Source: Actinomyces sp. oral taxon 448 str. F0400
GTDB taxonomy: Bacteria; Actinomycetota; Actinomycetes; Actinomycetales; Actinomycetaceae
NCBI RefSeq assembly: GCF_000220835.1
Contig: NZ_GL985606.1
Coordinates: 1,095,144-1,159,143, forward strand
Direction of reading: 5' to 3'
Length of the DNA stretch: 64,000 nt
Shown: one piece after another, positions 8,882-19,109 of the stretch
Layout of the letters: each line of letters starts with the position of its first letter
How positions within the stretch are numbered: position 1 is the first letter of the stretch
Notes under the pieces: model-generated
Seen by the model: only the letters and a program-made list of their open reading frames with translations
Told to the model about the DNA's origin: nothing
Databases searched by the model: none
Position numbers and translations under genes: made by a program

Positions 8882-9718
8882 ATGGGAATCCGTAAGTACA
8901 GGCCGACGACGCCGGGGCGCCGCGGCTCCTCCGTGGCCGACTTCGTCGAGATCACGCGCAGCGAGCCCGAGAAGTCCCTCGTTCGTCCGCTGTCCAAGAC
9001 CGGCGGCCGTAACAACCACGGTCGGGTGACCACCCGTCACAAGGGCGGTGGGCACAAGCGCGCCTACCGCATCATCGACTTCCGTCGGGCGGACAAGGAT
9101 GGCGTGCCGGCCAAGGTCGCTCACATCGAGTACGACCCCAACCGCACCGCCCGCATCGCCCTGCTGCACTACGTCGACGGCGAGAAGCGCTACATCCTCG
9201 CGCCGAACCGGCTCGGCCAGGGAGACATGGTCGAGGCCGGGGCGAATGCCGACATCAGGCCCGGCAACAACCTGCCGCTGCGCGCCATCCCCACCGGCAC
9301 CGTCGTGCACGCCGTCGAGCTGCGCCCTGGCGGCGGCGCCAAGATCGCTCGTTCCGCCGGGACCTCGGTGCAGCTGGTCGCCAAGGAGGGCAAGTACGCG
9401 CAGCTGCGCATGCCCTCCGGCGAGGTCCGCAACGTCGAAGCCGCCTGCCGCGCCACGGTCGGCGAGGTCGGCAACGCCGAGCAGTCCAACATCAGCTGGG
9501 GCAAGGCCGGCCGCATGCGCTGGAAGGGCGTGCGTCCGACCGTTCGCGGTGTCGTCATGAATCCCGTCGATCACCCGCACGGCGGTGGTGAGGGCCGTAC
9601 CTCCGGTGGTCGCCATCCCGTCTCACCGTGGGGCAAGCCCGAGGGCCGTACCCGTCGTCCCAACAAGTCCAGCGACCGCCTCATCGTGCGTCGTCGTCGG
9701 ACCGGCAAGAAGCGCTGA
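8882..9718 (+). CDS. rplB: 50S ribosomal protein L2
   Basis: 278-aa core large-subunit protein near the peptidyl-transferase centre. It contains [19 protein letters not shown] near the N-terminus and the conserved [18 protein letters not shown] segment that carries the functionally important histidine. The C-terminus is basic (RRRRTGKKR). The ATG follows GGGAGAGG. Length matches the family exactly. Confidence 0.99.
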   Translation: MGIRKYRPTTPGRRGSSVADFVEITRSEPEKSLVRPLSKTGGRNNHGRVTTRHKGGGHKRAYRIIDFRRADKDGVPAKVAHIEYDPNRTARIALLHYVDGEKRYILAPNRLGQGDMVEAGANADIRPGNNLPLRAIPTGTVVHAVELRPGGGAKIARSAGTSVQLVAKEGKYAQLRMPSGEVRNVEAACRATVGEVGNAEQSNISWGKAGRMRWKGVRPTVRGVVMNPVDHPHGGGEGRTSGGRHPVSPWGKPEGRTRRPNKSSDRLIVRRRRTGKKR

Positions 9719-9730
9719 TAGGAGCCTGGT

Positions 9731-10009
9731 ATGCCGCGCAGTCTGAAGAAGGGACCCTTCGTCGACGATCACCTTCAGAAGAAGGTGGACGCCCAGAACG
9801 AGAAGGGCACCAAGAATGTCATCAAGACCTGGTCCCGTCGTTCGGTCATTACCCCGGACTTCCTCGGACACACCTTCGCCGTCCACGACGGCCGCAAGCA
9901 CGTCCCGGTCTTCATCACCGAGTCCATGGTGGGCCACAAGCTCGGCGAGTTCGCTCCGACCCGCACCTTCCGCGGGCACGTCAAGGACGACCGCAAGTCG
10001 CGTCGCTGA
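9731..10009 (+). CDS. rpsS: 30S ribosomal protein S19
   Basis: 92-aa protein of the 30S head that pairs with S13. It starts [15 protein letters not shown], and contains [20 protein letters not shown] and [10 protein letters not shown]. It lies 12 nt after rplB with AGGAG upstream. Confidence 0.99.
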   Translation: MPRSLKKGPFVDDHLQKKVDAQNEKGTKNVIKTWSRRSVITPDFLGHTFAVHDGRKHVPVFITESMVGHKLGEFAPTRTFRGHVKDDRKSRR

Positions 10010-10038
10010 CGCCGGTGGAAGTCAGAGAGGCAGAGAAC

Positions 10039-10416
10039 ATGGAAGCCAAGGCGCAGGCAAAATATGTGCGCTGCACGCCGATGAAGGCGCGTCGCGTTGT
10101 GGACGTCGTTCGCGGCAGACGCGCTGTCGAGGCCGTGGGTGTGCTCCGTTTCGCTCCGCAGGCCGCTGCGGTCCCGGTGCGCAAGGTCATTGAGTCCGCC
10201 ATCGCCAATGCCCGGTTCAAGGCCGAGCGCGACGGCGAGCGCTTCGATGAGAACGAACTGTTCATCACGGAGGTGTACGCCGACGAGGGCCCGACCCTCA
10301 AGCGATTCCGCCCCCGCGCTCAGGGGCGTGCCGGACGGATCCTCAAGCGGACCAGCCACATCACCGTCATCGTCGGCGACCGCGCCGACTCCACCGAGAA
10401 GGAAGGAGCCCGGTAA
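10039..10416 (+). CDS. rplV: 50S ribosomal protein L22
   Basis: 125-aa protein whose beta-hairpin lines the exit tunnel. The ATG at 10039, preceded by AGAGAGG, is chosen over a long upstream extension that is only the shadow of rplB/rpsS. The N-terminus [19 protein letters not shown] and the tunnel-hairpin segment [18 protein letters not shown] are diagnostic. Its TAA shares a base with the ATG of rpsC (TAATG), so the two are coupled. Confidence 0.99.
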   Translation: MEAKAQAKYVRCTPMKARRVVDVVRGRRAVEAVGVLRFAPQAAAVPVRKVIESAIANARFKAERDGERFDENELFITEVYADEGPTLKRFRPRAQGRAGRILKRTSHITVIVGDRADSTEKEGAR

Positions 10417-11222
10417 TGGGGCAGAAGGTCAACCCGACCGGGTTCCGCCTGGGCATTACGACGGACCACCGTTCGCGTTGGTTCGCCGACTCCACCAAGC
10501 CCGGTCAGCGCTACCGCGACTTCGTGGACGAGGACGTCAAGATCCGTCGTCTCATGAGCAGCGGCATGGAGCGCGCCGGCATCTCCAAGGTCGACATCGA
10601 GCGCACCCGGGACCGGGTCCGCGTCGATCTGCACACCGCGCGGCCCGGCATCGTCATCGGTCGCCGCGGTGCTGAGGCCGAGCGTCTGCGCGCCTCGCTC
10701 GAGAAACTGACCGGCAAGCAGGTCCAGCTCAACATCCTCGAGGTCAAGAACCCCGATATGGACGCCCAGCTCGTCGCTCAGGGCATTGCCGAGCAGCTCG
10801 CCAGTCGTGTCTCCTTCCGCCGCGCCATGCGCAAGGGCATGCAGTCGGCCGCGCGCGCCGGGGCCAAGGGCATTCGCGTGCAGTGCTCCGGCCGCCTGGG
10901 CGGGGCCGAGATGAGCCGTTCGGAGTTCTATCGCGAGGGCCGTGTGCCGCTGCACACCCTGCGGGCGAACATCGACTACGGCTTCTACGAGGCCAAGACC
11001 ACCTTCGGCCGTCTCGGCGTCAAGGTGTGGATCTACAAGGGCGATATGACCGAGCGCGAGTTCGCCCGTCAGCAGGCCGAGTCCAGCCCGCGCGGTCGTG
11101 GCGGCCGGGGCGAGCGCCGCGGGGGCCGTCGGGCGGACCGCGCTCAGCGCCGCAGTGAGCAGCAGGCCGAGCAGACCCCGGCCACCGAGAACGCTGCCGC
11201 AGACAAGGGAAGGGAGGCCTGA
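10416..11222 (+). CDS. rpsC: 30S ribosomal protein S3
   Basis: 268-aa protein at the mRNA entry site with an N-terminal KH domain ([19 protein letters not shown]). It starts [20 protein letters not shown]. The actinobacterial C-terminal tail is rich in Arg, Gly, Gln and Glu (about residues 225-268) and probably disordered. It overlaps the rplV stop by one base and lies 3 nt before rplP. Confidence 0.99.
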   Translation: MGQKVNPTGFRLGITTDHRSRWFADSTKPGQRYRDFVDEDVKIRRLMSSGMERAGISKVDIERTRDRVRVDLHTARPGIVIGRRGAEAERLRASLEKLTGKQVQLNILEVKNPDMDAQLVAQGIAEQLASRVSFRRAMRKGMQSAARAGAKGIRVQCSGRLGGAEMSRSEFYREGRVPLHTLRANIDYGFYEAKTTFGRLGVKVWIYKGDMTEREFARQQAESSPRGRGGRGERRGGRRADRAQRRSEQQAEQTPATENAAADKGREA

Positions 11223-11225
11223 ATC

Positions 11226-11645
11226 GTGCTCATCCCCCGTCGAACCAAGTTCCGCAAGCAGCACCGTCCGCACCGTACGGGCCTGTCCAAGGGCGGCAAT
11301 CGGATCGCCTTCGGCGATTACGGCATCCAGGCCCTCGAGCCCGCCTACGTCACCAATCGCCAGATCGAGGCGGCGCGTATCGCCATGACCCGTCACATTA
11401 AGCGCGGCGGCAAGGTGTGGATCAATATCTTCCCCGACCGCCCGTTGACCAAGAAGCCCGCCGAGACGCGTATGGGCTCGGGTAAGGGGGCTCCCGAGTG
11501 GTGGATCGCCAACGTCAAGCCCGGACGCATCATGTTCGAGCTCGGCGGCGTCGACGAGGCGCTCGCCCGTGAAGCCATGCGTCGTGCGCAGCACAAGCTT
11601 CCGATGAAGACCCGTTTCGTGACTCGTGAGGGTGGTGACGTCTGA
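11226..11645 (+). CDS. rplP: 50S ribosomal protein L16
   Basis: 139-aa protein contacting tRNA near the peptidyl-transferase centre. GTG start, [19 protein letters not shown]; typical segments are RIFPD-like [20 protein letters not shown] and [26 protein letters not shown] precedes the start. It overlaps rpmC by one base. Confidence 0.99.
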   Translation: MLIPRRTKFRKQHRPHRTGLSKGGNRIAFGDYGIQALEPAYVTNRQIEAARIAMTRHIKRGGKVWINIFPDRPLTKKPAETRMGSGKGAPEWWIANVKPGRIMFELGGVDEALAREAMRRAQHKLPMKTRFVTREGGDV

Positions 11646-11890
11646 TGGCCATCGGTTCGAAGGATCTGACTCCGGCCGACCTGGACGCCATGGACAACGA
11701 GCGCCTCGCCGAGGAGCTCTCCAAGGCCAAGGCTGAGTTGTTCAACCTCCGGTTCGCCGCGGCGACCGGACAGCTCGAGGACCACGGCCGACTCAAGGCC
11801 GTGCGTCGCGACATCGCCCGTATCCATACGATCGTGCGCGAGCGTGAGCTCGGCATCCGCACCGCCCCGAGCAGTCAGGAGTCCAAGTGA
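11645..11890 (+). CDS. rpmC: 50S ribosomal protein L29
   Basis: 81-aa protein at the tunnel exit. The typical helix pair is [20 protein letters not shown] and [20 protein letters not shown] coupling with rplP upstream and GTGA overlap with rpsQ downstream. Slightly longer than the minimal family length because of a C-terminal tail. Confidence 0.98.
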   Translation: MAIGSKDLTPADLDAMDNERLAEELSKAKAELFNLRFAAATGQLEDHGRLKAVRRDIARIHTIVRERELGIRTAPSSQESK

Positions 11891-12174
11891 GCGAGCAGAA
11901 CACCACCAGTGTCGAGCCGCGGGAGCGCGGCCAGCGCAAGGTCCGTCGTGGATACGTCGTGTCCGACAAGATGGACAAGACCGTCGTCGTGGAGGTCGAG
12001 GAGCGTTACAAGCACTCGCTCTACGGCAAGGTCCTCCGTCGCTCCAAGAAGGTCAAGGTCCATGACGAGCGCAATGAGGCTCGTCCCGGTGATCTCGTGA
12101 GGATCATGGAGACGCGTCCGCTCAGCGCCACCAAGCACTGGCGTCTCATCGAGATCATCGAGAAGGCCAAGTGA
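11887..12174 (+). CDS. rpsQ: 30S ribosomal protein S17
   Basis: 95-aa primary 16S rRNA binder. The core [20 protein letters not shown] and [15 protein letters not shown] match the family; the first 15 residues are a variable extension. GTG start overlapping rpmC by 4 nt. It is the last gene of the S10 operon: a very strong hairpin follows 43 nt later, and the next gene is 400 nt away. Confidence 0.99.
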   Translation: MSEQNTTSVEPRERGQRKVRRGYVVSDKMDKTVVVEVEERYKHSLYGKVLRRSKKVKVHDERNEARPGDLVRIMETRPLSATKHWRLIEIIEKAK

Positions 12175-12217
12175 TCATCCGCTGACCCCGGTGCCGACGG
12201 CCGAACCCGGTGGCACT

Positions 12218-12278
12218 GCGGAGAGCTCGCATTGTCGCCGCCACCCCACGGGTGGCGGCGACAATGCGAGCTCTCCGC
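12218..12278 (+). terminator. 29-bp perfect hairpin ending the S10 operon
   Basis: Two perfectly complementary 29-nt arms (12218-12246 and 12250-12278) are separated by a 3-nt CAC loop. No U-tract follows. It splits S10 from spc, which are one unit in many bacteria. The arms are symmetric, so it would fold on either strand. Confidence 0.75.
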
Positions 12279-12575
12279 TCGGCGGGTCGATGAGAGAGGA
12301 CGTCGGTGAGCAAAGGCACAGGATCGCTCGGCTCGCTGCGGTTCCGCGGGATACTGGGCTTGCACTAGGCTGCGAGGGTTGCGTGCGTCCCGGTGCGCCC
12401 GTCAGAGACCTTGCGCAGAGCCCGTGCTTCGAGCGCCTGCGTCTGACGGTCCCGGACCGGGGACTCCGCCCGCCCTCGGCGGGCGGAGCAGTGCGCAAGA
12501 GAAGAAGGAACGTTCGGCTAGGCTCATTCGCCCTCGGGGGAGTCGAGAACCGGCTCGACGACAGGAGAACACTCA
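12279..12575 (+). promoter_or_regulatory. spc-operon leader with possible promoters
   Basis: This stretch of about 300 nt between the S10 hairpin and rplN has no convincing gene. Two TAGGCT hexamers (12366-12371 and 12519-12524) are possible -10 elements; neither has a clear -35. AGGAGA at 12563-12568 is the rplN ribosome-binding site. A promoter is expected here because of the hairpin upstream, but its exact position is unresolved. Confidence 0.35.
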
Positions 12576-12944
12576 ATGATCCAGCAGGAGTCGCGACTGA
12601 AGGTCGCCGACAACACCGGTGCCAAGGAGATCCTGTGCATCCGTGTGCTCGGCGGCTCGGGTCGGCGCTATGCGGGCATCGGCGACACGATCGTCGCCAC
12701 CGTGAAGGACGCCATCCCCGGCGGCAACGTCAAGAAGGGCGAGGTCGTCAAAGCGGTTGTCGTGCGCGCCGCCAAGGAGCGTCGCCGTCCGGACGGCTCG
12801 TACATTCGTTTCGATGAGAACGCCGCCGTCATCCTCAGGAACGACGGCGAACCGCGCGGCACGCGCATTTTCGGCCCCATCGGCCGTGAGCTTCGCGAAA
12901 AGAAGTTCATGCGCATCGTTTCGCTCGCCCTGGAGGTGATCTGA
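12576..12944 (+). CDS. rplN: 50S ribosomal protein L14
   Basis: 122-aa protein at the subunit interface, also the RsfS binding site. It starts [18 protein letters not shown] and has the family ends ([19 protein letters not shown]). First gene of the spc operon here. Family length exact. Confidence 0.99.
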   Translation: MIQQESRLKVADNTGAKEILCIRVLGGSGRRYAGIGDTIVATVKDAIPGGNVKKGEVVKAVVVRAAKERRRPDGSYIRFDENAAVILRNDGEPRGTRIFGPIGRELREKKFMRIVSLALEVI

Positions 12945-12946
12945 AT

Positions 12947-13291
12947 ATGGCACGTATTAAGAAAGGCGATCAGGTCATCGTCATCGCGGGTAGGGACAAG
13001 GGGAAGACGGGGCGCGTCCTGCGAGTTCTGCCCGACGCCGACCGCGTCGTCGTCGAGGGCATTCAGCGCGTGACCAGGCACGTCAAGGCCGGGCAGTCCG
13101 CTCAGGGAGCCCGCACCGGCGGCATCGAGACCGTCGAGGCCCCGATCCACGCCTCCAACGTCATGCCCGTGGATCCTAAGACCAAGAAGCGCACCCGCGT
13201 CGGCTTCCGCGTCGAGGAAGGGGAGCGCCCCGATGGTCGTAAGCGCACCGTCCGCGTGCGCTATGCCAAGAAGTCCGGGGAGGATCTGTGA
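12947..13291 (+). CDS. rplX: 50S ribosomal protein L24
   Basis: 114-aa assembly-initiator protein with an N-terminal KOW motif ([20 protein letters not shown]). It starts 2 nt after rplN and overlaps rplE by 4 nt. The C-terminal part ([20 protein letters not shown]) is typical of actinobacteria. Confidence 0.98.
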   Translation: MARIKKGDQVIVIAGRDKGKTGRVLRVLPDADRVVVEGIQRVTRHVKAGQSAQGARTGGIETVEAPIHASNVMPVDPKTKKRTRVGFRVEEGERPDGRKRTVRVRYAKKSGEDL

Positions 13292-13872
13292 CTATGAGTT
13301 CTGAGACTGCCGGCGTGACCGCCACGATCACCCCCCGACTGAAGGCCCGGTACACCCGGGACGTGCGCCCGGCGTTGCGCGAGGAGTTCCAGCACGGCAA
13401 CATCATGGAGGTCGGGCGCGTTGTCAAGGTGGTCGTCAACATGGGCGTGGGCGAGGCCGCTCATGACTCCAAGATGATCGAGGGGGCCGTGCGCGACCTG
13501 GCGTCCATCACCGGGCAGAAGCCCCAGATCACCCGAGCCCGCAGGTCCATCGCGCAGTTCAAGTTGCGCGCGGGCCAGCCGATCGGCGCGCACGTCACGC
13601 TGCGCGGCGACCGCATGTGGGAGTTCCTCGATCGCCTTATCTCGATCGCGCTTCCCCGGATCCGCGACTTCCGTGGACTGTCCCCTAGGCAGTTCGACGG
13701 CAACGGAAATTACACCTTCGGTCTCACGGAGCAGTCCGTGTTCCACGAGATCGATGCTGATTCGATCGACCGCGTGCGCGGTATGGACATCACCGTGGTG
13801 ACCACGGCCAAGACCGACGAGGAGGCCCGCTCGCTGCTGAGGCAGCTCGGCTTCCCCTTCAAGGAGAAGTGA
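13288..13872 (+). CDS. rplE: 50S ribosomal protein L5
   Basis: 194-aa 5S rRNA-binding protein of the central protuberance. Motifs are [37 protein letters not shown] and [18 protein letters not shown] at 13288 overlaps the rplX stop; an ATG at 13294 is an equally possible start two codons on. Confidence 0.99.
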   Translation: MTMSSETAGVTATITPRLKARYTRDVRPALREEFQHGNIMEVGRVVKVVVNMGVGEAAHDSKMIEGAVRDLASITGQKPQITRARRSIAQFKLRAGQPIGAHVTLRGDRMWEFLDRLISIALPRIRDFRGLSPRQFDGNGNYTFGLTEQSVFHEIDADSIDRVRGMDITVVTTAKTDEEARSLLRQLGFPFKEK

Positions 13873-13873
13873 C

Positions 13874-14059
13874 ATGGCGAAGACCGCTCTTATCGAGAAG
13901 GCCAACCGCAAGCCGAAGTTCGCAGTTCGCGCCTACACGCGCTGCCAGCGCTGCGGCCGTCCGCACTCGGTGTATCGCAAGTTCGGCCTGTGCCGTATCT
14001 GCCTGCGTGAGATGGCCCTGGGCGGCCAGCTCCCTGGTGTGAGCAAGTCCAGCTGGTAA
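13874..14059 (+). CDS. rpsZ: 30S ribosomal protein S14, zinc-binding type Z
   Basis: 61-aa short S14 with two CxxC pairs (RCQRCGR and CRICLRE), so it is the Zn-containing form. It starts one base after rplE. Actinobacteria often keep a second zinc-free S14 elsewhere for zinc starvation; that copy is not in this window. Confidence 0.98.
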   Translation: MAKTALIEKANRKPKFAVRAYTRCQRCGRPHSVYRKFGLCRICLREMALGGQLPGVSKSSW

Positions 14060-14118
14060 GAAACACACGTCGCAGGTCCGAGGAGGAAACCGCGACGAGG
14101 AAGGGCGCAGGCCCACTC

Positions 14119-14517
14119 ATGACTATGACAGATCCGATCGCAGACATGCTGACTCGTCTGCGCAACGCAAACAACGCCTACCACGAGACCGTCTCCATGC
14201 CGTCGAGCAAGCTCAAGGTGAACATCGCCTCGATGCTCAAGGCGGAGGGCTACATCGCCGGCTACGAGGTTGCGGACGCCGCGGTGGGCAAGACGCTCAC
14301 GTTGAGCTTGAAGTACGGGGCTAACCGCCGTCGGGCCATCCAGGGCCTCAAGCGCGTCTCCAAGCCGGGCCTGCGCGTCTACGCCAAGTCCACGAACCTG
14401 CCCAAGGTCCTCGGCGGTCTGGGGGTGGCCATCCTGTCCACCTCCTCCGGCCTGCTGACCGATAGGCAGGCCGAGTCCAGAGGCGTCGGCGGCGAAGTGC
14501 TCGCCTACGTCTGGTGA
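14119..14517 (+). CDS. rpsH: 30S ribosomal protein S8
   Basis: 132-aa central-domain assembly protein. Starts [18 protein letters not shown] and ends in the conserved [20 protein letters not shown]. The 59-nt gap from rpsZ contains GAGGAGG-like purines far upstream, but no strong site right before the ATG. Confidence 0.99.
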   Translation: MTMTDPIADMLTRLRNANNAYHETVSMPSSKLKVNIASMLKAEGYIAGYEVADAAVGKTLTLSLKYGANRRRAIQGLKRVSKPGLRVYAKSTNLPKVLGGLGVAILSTSSGLLTDRQAESRGVGGEVLAYVW

Positions 14518-14538
14518 GAGAGGGAACGGAGGAAAATC

Positions 14539-15078
14539 ATGTCTCGCATCGGACGACTTCCCGTTCCGGTTCCCACCGGCGTGGACGTCACCATCGACGG
14601 CAATGACGTGACGGTCAAGGGTCCCAAGGGGACTCTATCCCGCACGATCAGTGCGCCGCTGAGCGTGACCCGGCAGGATGACGGCACCATTCTGGTGACC
14701 CGTCCCGACGACGAGCGCGAGTCCCGCTCGCTGCACGGCCTGTCGCGTACGCTCATTAACAACATGGTCGTCGGCGTGACCGAGGGCTACTCCAAGCAGC
14801 TCGAGATCGTTGGCACCGGATACCGCGCGGCTCAGAAGGGCGCCGGAGTCGAACTCTCGCTCGGTTTCTCCCACACCGTCGTCGTCGAGCCCCCCGCGGG
14901 CATCGATCTCAAAGTCGAGGGGAACCTGAGGATCATCGTCTCCGGCATCTCCAAGGAGCAGGTCGGCGAGGTCGCTGCGAATATCCGCAAGATCCGTCCG
15001 CCTGAGCCCTACAAGGGCAAGGGCGTGCGCTATGCCGGTGAGAACGTGCGTCGCAAGGTCGGAAAGGCTGGTAAGTGA
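14539..15078 (+). CDS. rplF: 50S ribosomal protein L6
   Basis: 179-aa two-domain protein near the factor-binding site. [17 protein letters not shown], the repeated GTLSRTI-type strand and the C-terminal [16 protein letters not shown] are diagnostic. Strong GGAGG ribosome-binding site (AACGGAGGAAAATC) before the ATG. Confidence 0.99.
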   Translation: MSRIGRLPVPVPTGVDVTIDGNDVTVKGPKGTLSRTISAPLSVTRQDDGTILVTRPDDERESRSLHGLSRTLINNMVVGVTEGYSKQLEIVGTGYRAAQKGAGVELSLGFSHTVVVEPPAGIDLKVEGNLRIIVSGISKEQVGEVAANIRKIRPPEPYKGKGVRYAGENVRRKVGKAGK

Positions 15079-15080
15079 CC

Positions 15081-15464
15081 ATGGCGTACTCGATCAAGAG
15101 GAAGAAGAACTCAAAGGCGGTCGCCCGCAGGCTGCGCCACCAGCGCGTGCGCAAGCGCATCAGCGGTACCCCGCAGCGCCCGCGTCTGGTCGTCACCCGC
15201 TCCAATCGCCACATGGTGGCCCAGCTCGTCGACGACACCGTCGGTCACACGCTGTGCTCGGCCTCGACCCTCGAGAAGGCCATTAAGGAGGTCGAGATCG
15301 AGGGCCATAAAGTCGGCGCCGCCCGCAGGGTCGGCGAGCTCGTGGCCGAGCGCGCCAGGGCCCTGGGCATCGAGTCGATCGTCTTCGACCGCGCCGGTTA
15401 CAAGTACCACGGACGCGTGGCGGCCGTAGCCGAGGGCGCCCGCGAGGGCGGCCTGGTGTTCTGA
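15081..15464 (+). CDS. rplR: 50S ribosomal protein L18
   Basis: 127-aa 5S rRNA binder. The ATG at 15081 is used; a GTG at 15075 overlapping the rplF stop would add two residues and couple translation. Motifs are [20 protein letters not shown], the strand LVVTRSNRH, and [20 protein letters not shown]. Confidence 0.98.
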   Translation: MAYSIKRKKNSKAVARRLRHQRVRKRISGTPQRPRLVVTRSNRHMVAQLVDDTVGHTLCSASTLEKAIKEVEIEGHKVGAARRVGELVAERARALGIESIVFDRAGYKYHGRVAAVAEGAREGGLVF

Positions 15465-15495
15465 GCCGGACGACGAGAAAGCAGAGGAATATCTG

Positions 15496-16185
15496 ATGTC
15501 ACCGCAGCGAGACAGGTCCGTGTCGTCCAGCGGCTCGGCCCAGCGCGAGAACGGCCGCGGTCGTCGCGACCGCAACAACGACCGCCGCGACCGCAGTGGC
15601 CGCGGCAATGACGACAAGTACATCGAGCGCGTCGTCACCATCAATCGCGTGTCCAAGGTCGTCAAGGGCGGCCGCCGTTTCACCTTCACGGCGCTGGTCG
15701 TCGTCGGTGACGGTGAGGGCACCGTGGGCGTGGGCTACGGCAAGGCGAAGGAGGTCCCGTCCGCCATCGCCAAGGCTGTCGAGATCGCGAAGAAGAACTT
15801 CTTCCACGTCCCGATGATCCGTCGCACCATCCCGCATCTGACGCAGGGCGAGGACTCCGCCGGGGTCGTCCTCCTGCGCCCGGCGTCCCCCGGAACCGGG
15901 GTCATCGCCGGCGGCCCGGTGCGGGCCGTGCTGGACTGCGCCGGCGTCCACGACATCCTGTCGAAGTCGCTCGGCTCCTCCAATGCGATCAACATCGTCC
16001 ATGCGACCGTCGATGCGCTCAAGGGGCTTGAGCAGCCCGAGGCCGTCGCAGCCCGACGCGGACTGCCCCTGGAAGACATCGCCCCGCAGTCCATGCTGCG
16101 GGCCCGCGCCGAGGGTGAGGCCGACAAGCGCGCCGAGGCCGAGAAGAAGGAGGCCGACAAGGCCGCTGAAGGAGTGGGTGCGTGA
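15496..16185 (+). CDS. rpsE: 30S ribosomal protein S5
   Basis: 229-aa accuracy protein with an S5 double-stranded-RNA-binding core ([17 protein letters not shown], then AEGRRFTF-like [15 protein letters not shown]). It is longer than usual: about 35 Arg/Asp/Asn/Ser-rich residues before the core and a charged Glu/Lys/Ala tail after about residue 195. The stop shares a base with the rpmD ATG. Confidence 0.99.
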   Translation: MSPQRDRSVSSSGSAQRENGRGRRDRNNDRRDRSGRGNDDKYIERVVTINRVSKVVKGGRRFTFTALVVVGDGEGTVGVGYGKAKEVPSAIAKAVEIAKKNFFHVPMIRRTIPHLTQGEDSAGVVLLRPASPGTGVIAGGPVRAVLDCAGVHDILSKSLGSSNAINIVHATVDALKGLEQPEAVAARRGLPLEDIAPQSMLRARAEGEADKRAEAEKKEADKAAEGVGA

Positions 16186-16397
16186 TGGCTGAGGCAGCAT
16201 CGGAGCGACTGGAGCAGTCGCAGCGGATCAGGGTGACCCAGGTACGTTCGAGCATCGGCGGTACGCGCCGTCAGCGTGAGACGCTCAGGTCGCTCGGCCT
16301 GCGCAGGATCCGCCAATCCGTCGTCCGCGAGGACAGCGCCTCCGTGCGCGGCATGATCGCCACGGTGTCGCATCTTGTCACCGTTGAGGAGGCCTGA
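16185..16397 (+). CDS. rpmD: 50S ribosomal protein L30
   Basis: 70-aa protein, core [20 protein letters not shown] and [13 protein letters not shown]. The start is the ATG at 16185 (TGATG overlap with rpsE), with GAAGGAG upstream. It lies just before rplO, as in most bacteria. Confidence 0.97.
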   Translation: MAEAASERLEQSQRIRVTQVRSSIGGTRRQRETLRSLGLRRIRQSVVREDSASVRGMIATVSHLVTVEEA

Positions 16398-16398
16398 A

Positions 16399-16917
16399 AT
16401 GGCTGACGCCAGGAAGACCGGGGCCGGCGAGGGCCCCGAGAACGAGCAGAAGAGGGCGCGGATCATCAAGCTGCACGACCTGCGCCCCGCCCCGGGGTCC
16501 AAGAAGGCCAAGACCCGAGTGGGTCGCGGTGAGGGCTCCAAGGGCAAGACCGCCGGCCGCGGGACCAAGGGCACCAAAGCGCGCCGCCGGGTGCGTCCCG
16601 GTTTCGAAGGCGGCCAGATGCCGCTGCACATGCGCTTGCCCAAACTGCGCGGTTTCAAGAATCCCAACCGGGTGGAGTACCAGCCCGTCAACGTCGGTCG
16701 CATCGCCGAGCTGTTCCCCGTCGGCGGCTCGGTGACCGTCGAGGATCTCGTCGCCAAGGGCGCCGTCCGCAAGGGCCGCCTGGTCAAGGTCCTGGGCTCG
16801 GGCGAGGTGGATGTCAGGCTCGACGTCGTCGTCGACGCCTGGTCCGGCTCCGCCAAGGAGAAGCTCGAGGCCGCCGGCGGCTCCGTGACCGCTCGCGAGC
16901 AGGCGGTGGACGCCTGA
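16399..16917 (+). CDS. rplO: 50S ribosomal protein L15
   Basis: 172-aa late-assembly protein. The ATG at 16399 has GAGGAGG (16386-16392) at good spacing, so the frame upstream is not used. Core [20 protein letters not shown] and the Gly-rich [15 protein letters not shown] are typical. A short acidic N-terminal extension precedes the core. Last gene of the spc operon: a 52-nt palindrome follows. Confidence 0.98.
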   Translation: MADARKTGAGEGPENEQKRARIIKLHDLRPAPGSKKAKTRVGRGEGSKGKTAGRGTKGTKARRRVRPGFEGGQMPLHMRLPKLRGFKNPNRVEYQPVNVGRIAELFPVGGSVTVEDLVAKGAVRKGRLVKVLGSGEVDVRLDVVVDAWSGSAKEKLEAAGGSVTAREQAVDA

Positions 16918-16937
16918 CCGGGACGCGCTGATGACCG

Positions 16938-16989
16938 GACCCGCCCTGGTGGTGGCGCAGCGGCCGCTGCGCCACCACCAGGGCGGGTC
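16938..16989. terminator. 52-nt perfect palindrome between rplO and secY
   Basis: The two 26-nt halves (16938-16963 and 16964-16989) are exact reverse complements with no spacer, so the RNA would form a very stable 24-26-bp hairpin. No U-tract. Probable terminator uncoupling secY from the spc operon. Confidence 0.75.
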
Positions 16990-17100
16990 AGCACGTGCGG
17001 CGTGCGCGCGTTCCATCATGCAAGCTCCGCCGCGCGTGCTGCACGGCGCGGGGACCGGCGAGGCGTGACGGATACCCTGTTGCGACCGGGCGGCGTCCGG

Positions 17101-17128
17101 TTAACAGCCGCCGAATGCAGGGTAGGGT
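17101..17128 (+). promoter_or_regulatory. Probable secY promoter
   Basis: TTAACA (17101-17106) and TAGGGT (17123-17128) are separated by 16 nt, about 90 nt before the secY GTG. A promoter is expected because the preceding palindrome isolates secY. Confidence 0.5.
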
Positions 17129-17217
17129 GGCCAGCGGCGCTTTCCCGGCGCCGGAGCGCCAGCGCCCGGATCGGGTCGGCGGCGCCCTGAGAATCTTCCG
17201 CGACTACAGGAGACCGA

Positions 17218-18510
17218 GTGCTCAGCGCGTTCATGCAGGCGTTCAGGACGCCGGACCTCAGGTCGAAGCTCCTCTTCACCCTCGGCATCATGGCCCTGTT
17301 CCGCCTCGGGTCGATTCTGCCGACCCCGGGCGTCGACATGGCCAACGTCCAGAAGTGCATCGGGGAGAGTCAGGACGCGGGGCTGCTGAACCTGATCAAC
17401 ATCTTCTCCGGTGGAGCTCTGCTTCAGCTGAGTGTGTTCGCGCTGGGCATCATGCCCTACATCACGGCGTCGATCATTATCCAGCTGCTGCGCGTGGTGA
17501 TCCCGCACTTCGAGGAGCTCTACAAGGAGGGGCAGTCGGGCACCGCCAAGCTCACCGAGTACACGCGCTACCTCACGATCGGCCTGGGCGTCCTCCAGTC
17601 CGCGACCATCGTGGCCACCGCCGCCAACGGCAAACTCTTCCAGAACTGCAGCGTATCCGTCGTCCCCAATGACTCCGCCCTCAACATGGCGGTCATGGTC
17701 GTCACCATGACTGCTGGCACCGGCCTGATCATGTGGTTGGGCGAGCTCATCACCGAGAAGGGCATCGGCAATGGCATGTCGCTGCTCATCTTCACCTCGA
17801 TCGTGGCGCGCATGCCGCAGAACCTGTTCTCCATCATCGGGGGCAACGGCGGCGTCTCGAAGTTCCTCGCCGTCGTCGCCGTGATCCTCGTGGCCACCAT
17901 CGCCGTCGTCTTCATCGAGCAGGCCACGCGCCGTATCCCGGTCCAGTACGCCAAGCGCATGGTCGGACGGCGCCAGTACGGCGGCTCGACCACCTACATC
18001 CCCATCAAGATCAACACCGCGGGCGTCATCCCGGTCATCTTCGCCTCCTCGATCCTGTCCATGCCTCAGCTCGTAGCTCAATTCGGCAGCCCCGCCAGCT
18101 CGTGGGTGCAGTGGATCGACAAGAACCTCCAGCAGACCGCGCCGGTCTACCTCGTCGGTTACGGCGTCCTCATCCTCTTCTTCACTTTCTTCTACACCGC
18201 GATCACCTTCAACCCCGAGGAAATCGCGGACAACATGAAGAAGTACGGCGGATTCATTCCCGGGATCCGCGCCGGCGAGCCGACGGCGCGCTACCTCGGA
18301 TACGTCATTAACCGCGTGACGGTGGCGGGTTCGCTCTACCTCGTCGTCCTGGCCCTCCTGCCGACTATCGCGGTGATGTGGCTGGGCCTGTCCCAGAACC
18401 TGCCGTTCGGCGGCACGACCATTCTCATCATGGTCGGAGTCGGCCTTCAGACGGTCAAGGAGATCAACTCCCAGCTTCAGCAGCGCCACTACGAAGGGTT
18501 CCTCTCATGA
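17218..18510 (+). CDS. secY: Preprotein translocase subunit SecY
   Basis: 430-aa polytopic membrane protein, the channel of the Sec translocon, needed to export the pilins and surface proteins encoded nearby. GTG start with AGGAGA upstream; the N-terminus is FMQAFRTPDLRSKLLFTLGI. Ten hydrophobic segments can be followed. Family signatures include LGIMPYITASIIIQLL and GIGNGMSLLIFTSI. The stop overlaps the adk ATG (ATGA), as in many bacteria. Confidence 0.99.
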   Translation: MLSAFMQAFRTPDLRSKLLFTLGIMALFRLGSILPTPGVDMANVQKCIGESQDAGLLNLINIFSGGALLQLSVFALGIMPYITASIIIQLLRVVIPHFEELYKEGQSGTAKLTEYTRYLTIGLGVLQSATIVATAANGKLFQNCSVSVVPNDSALNMAVMVVTMTAGTGLIMWLGELITEKGIGNGMSLLIFTSIVARMPQNLFSIIGGNGGVSKFLAVVAVILVATIAVVFIEQATRRIPVQYAKRMVGRRQYGGSTTYIPIKINTAGVIPVIFASSILSMPQLVAQFGSPASSWVQWIDKNLQQTAPVYLVGYGVLILFFTFFYTAITFNPEEIADNMKKYGGFIPGIRAGEPTARYLGYVINRVTVAGSLYLVVLALLPTIAVMWLGLSQNLPFGGTTILIMVGVGLQTVKEINSQLQQRHYEGFLS

Positions 18511-19103
18511 GCGCACGCATGGTCCTCCTCGGCCCGCCCGGGGCCGGCAAAGGCACCCAGGCGGCCCGCATCTGCGGGCGCCTGTCCATCCCCGCCATTT
18601 CCACCGGCGATATCTTCCGCGCCAATGTCGCCGGTGCCACCGAGCTCGGCAGGCGGGCCCAGCAGTACATGGACAGAGGTGAGTACGTGCCCGACTCCGT
18701 GACCAACGCGATGGTCAGGAGCCGGCTGGCGGCCGACGATGCCGCGCGGGGCTTCCTCCTGGACGGTTACCCCCGTACCGAGGGGCAGGTTCACGAGTTG
18801 GACGCCATCCTGGCCGCCTCCGGTCTCGCCCTCGACATCGTTCTGGAGATCACCGCCGACTCCGAGGCCGTCGTCGCCCGCCTCCTCACACGGGCGAGTG
18901 AGCAGAATCGTGCGGACGACACCGAGTCGGTCATCCGTCACCGCCTCGAGGTCTACGCCGAGCAGACGGCGCCGCTGGCCGCGCTTTATCGCGACCGCGG
19001 GCTGCTCGTGCAGGTCGACGGCATCGGCGCCGTCGACGAGGTCACCGAACGCATAATGACGGCGCTCGTTCCCCGACTCAGCGCCCGCGGCGTCACGGCC
19101 TGA
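18507..19103 (+). CDS. adk: Adenylate kinase
   Basis: 198-aa enzyme interconverting ATP + AMP and 2 ADP. P-loop GPPGAGKGT, the AMP site STGDIFRAN, and DGYPRTEGQ. The LID is the short, zinc-free actinobacterial type (LLTRASEQNRADDTESVIRHR). The ATG at 18507 overlaps the secY stop by 4 nt and so is translationally coupled. Confidence 0.98.
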   Translation: MSARMVLLGPPGAGKGTQAARICGRLSIPAISTGDIFRANVAGATELGRRAQQYMDRGEYVPDSVTNAMVRSRLAADDAARGFLLDGYPRTEGQVHELDAILAASGLALDIVLEITADSEAVVARLLTRASEQNRADDTESVIRHRLEVYAEQTAPLAALYRDRGLLVQVDGIGAVDEVTERIMTALVPRLSARGVTA

Positions 19104-19109
19104 GCGGGT

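Noticed and set aside
17101-18489. 462-codon minus-strand frame opposite secY
   Set aside because: Charged repetitive translation (Asp/His/Glu/Arg) typical of a reverse frame; secY on the plus strand is certain.
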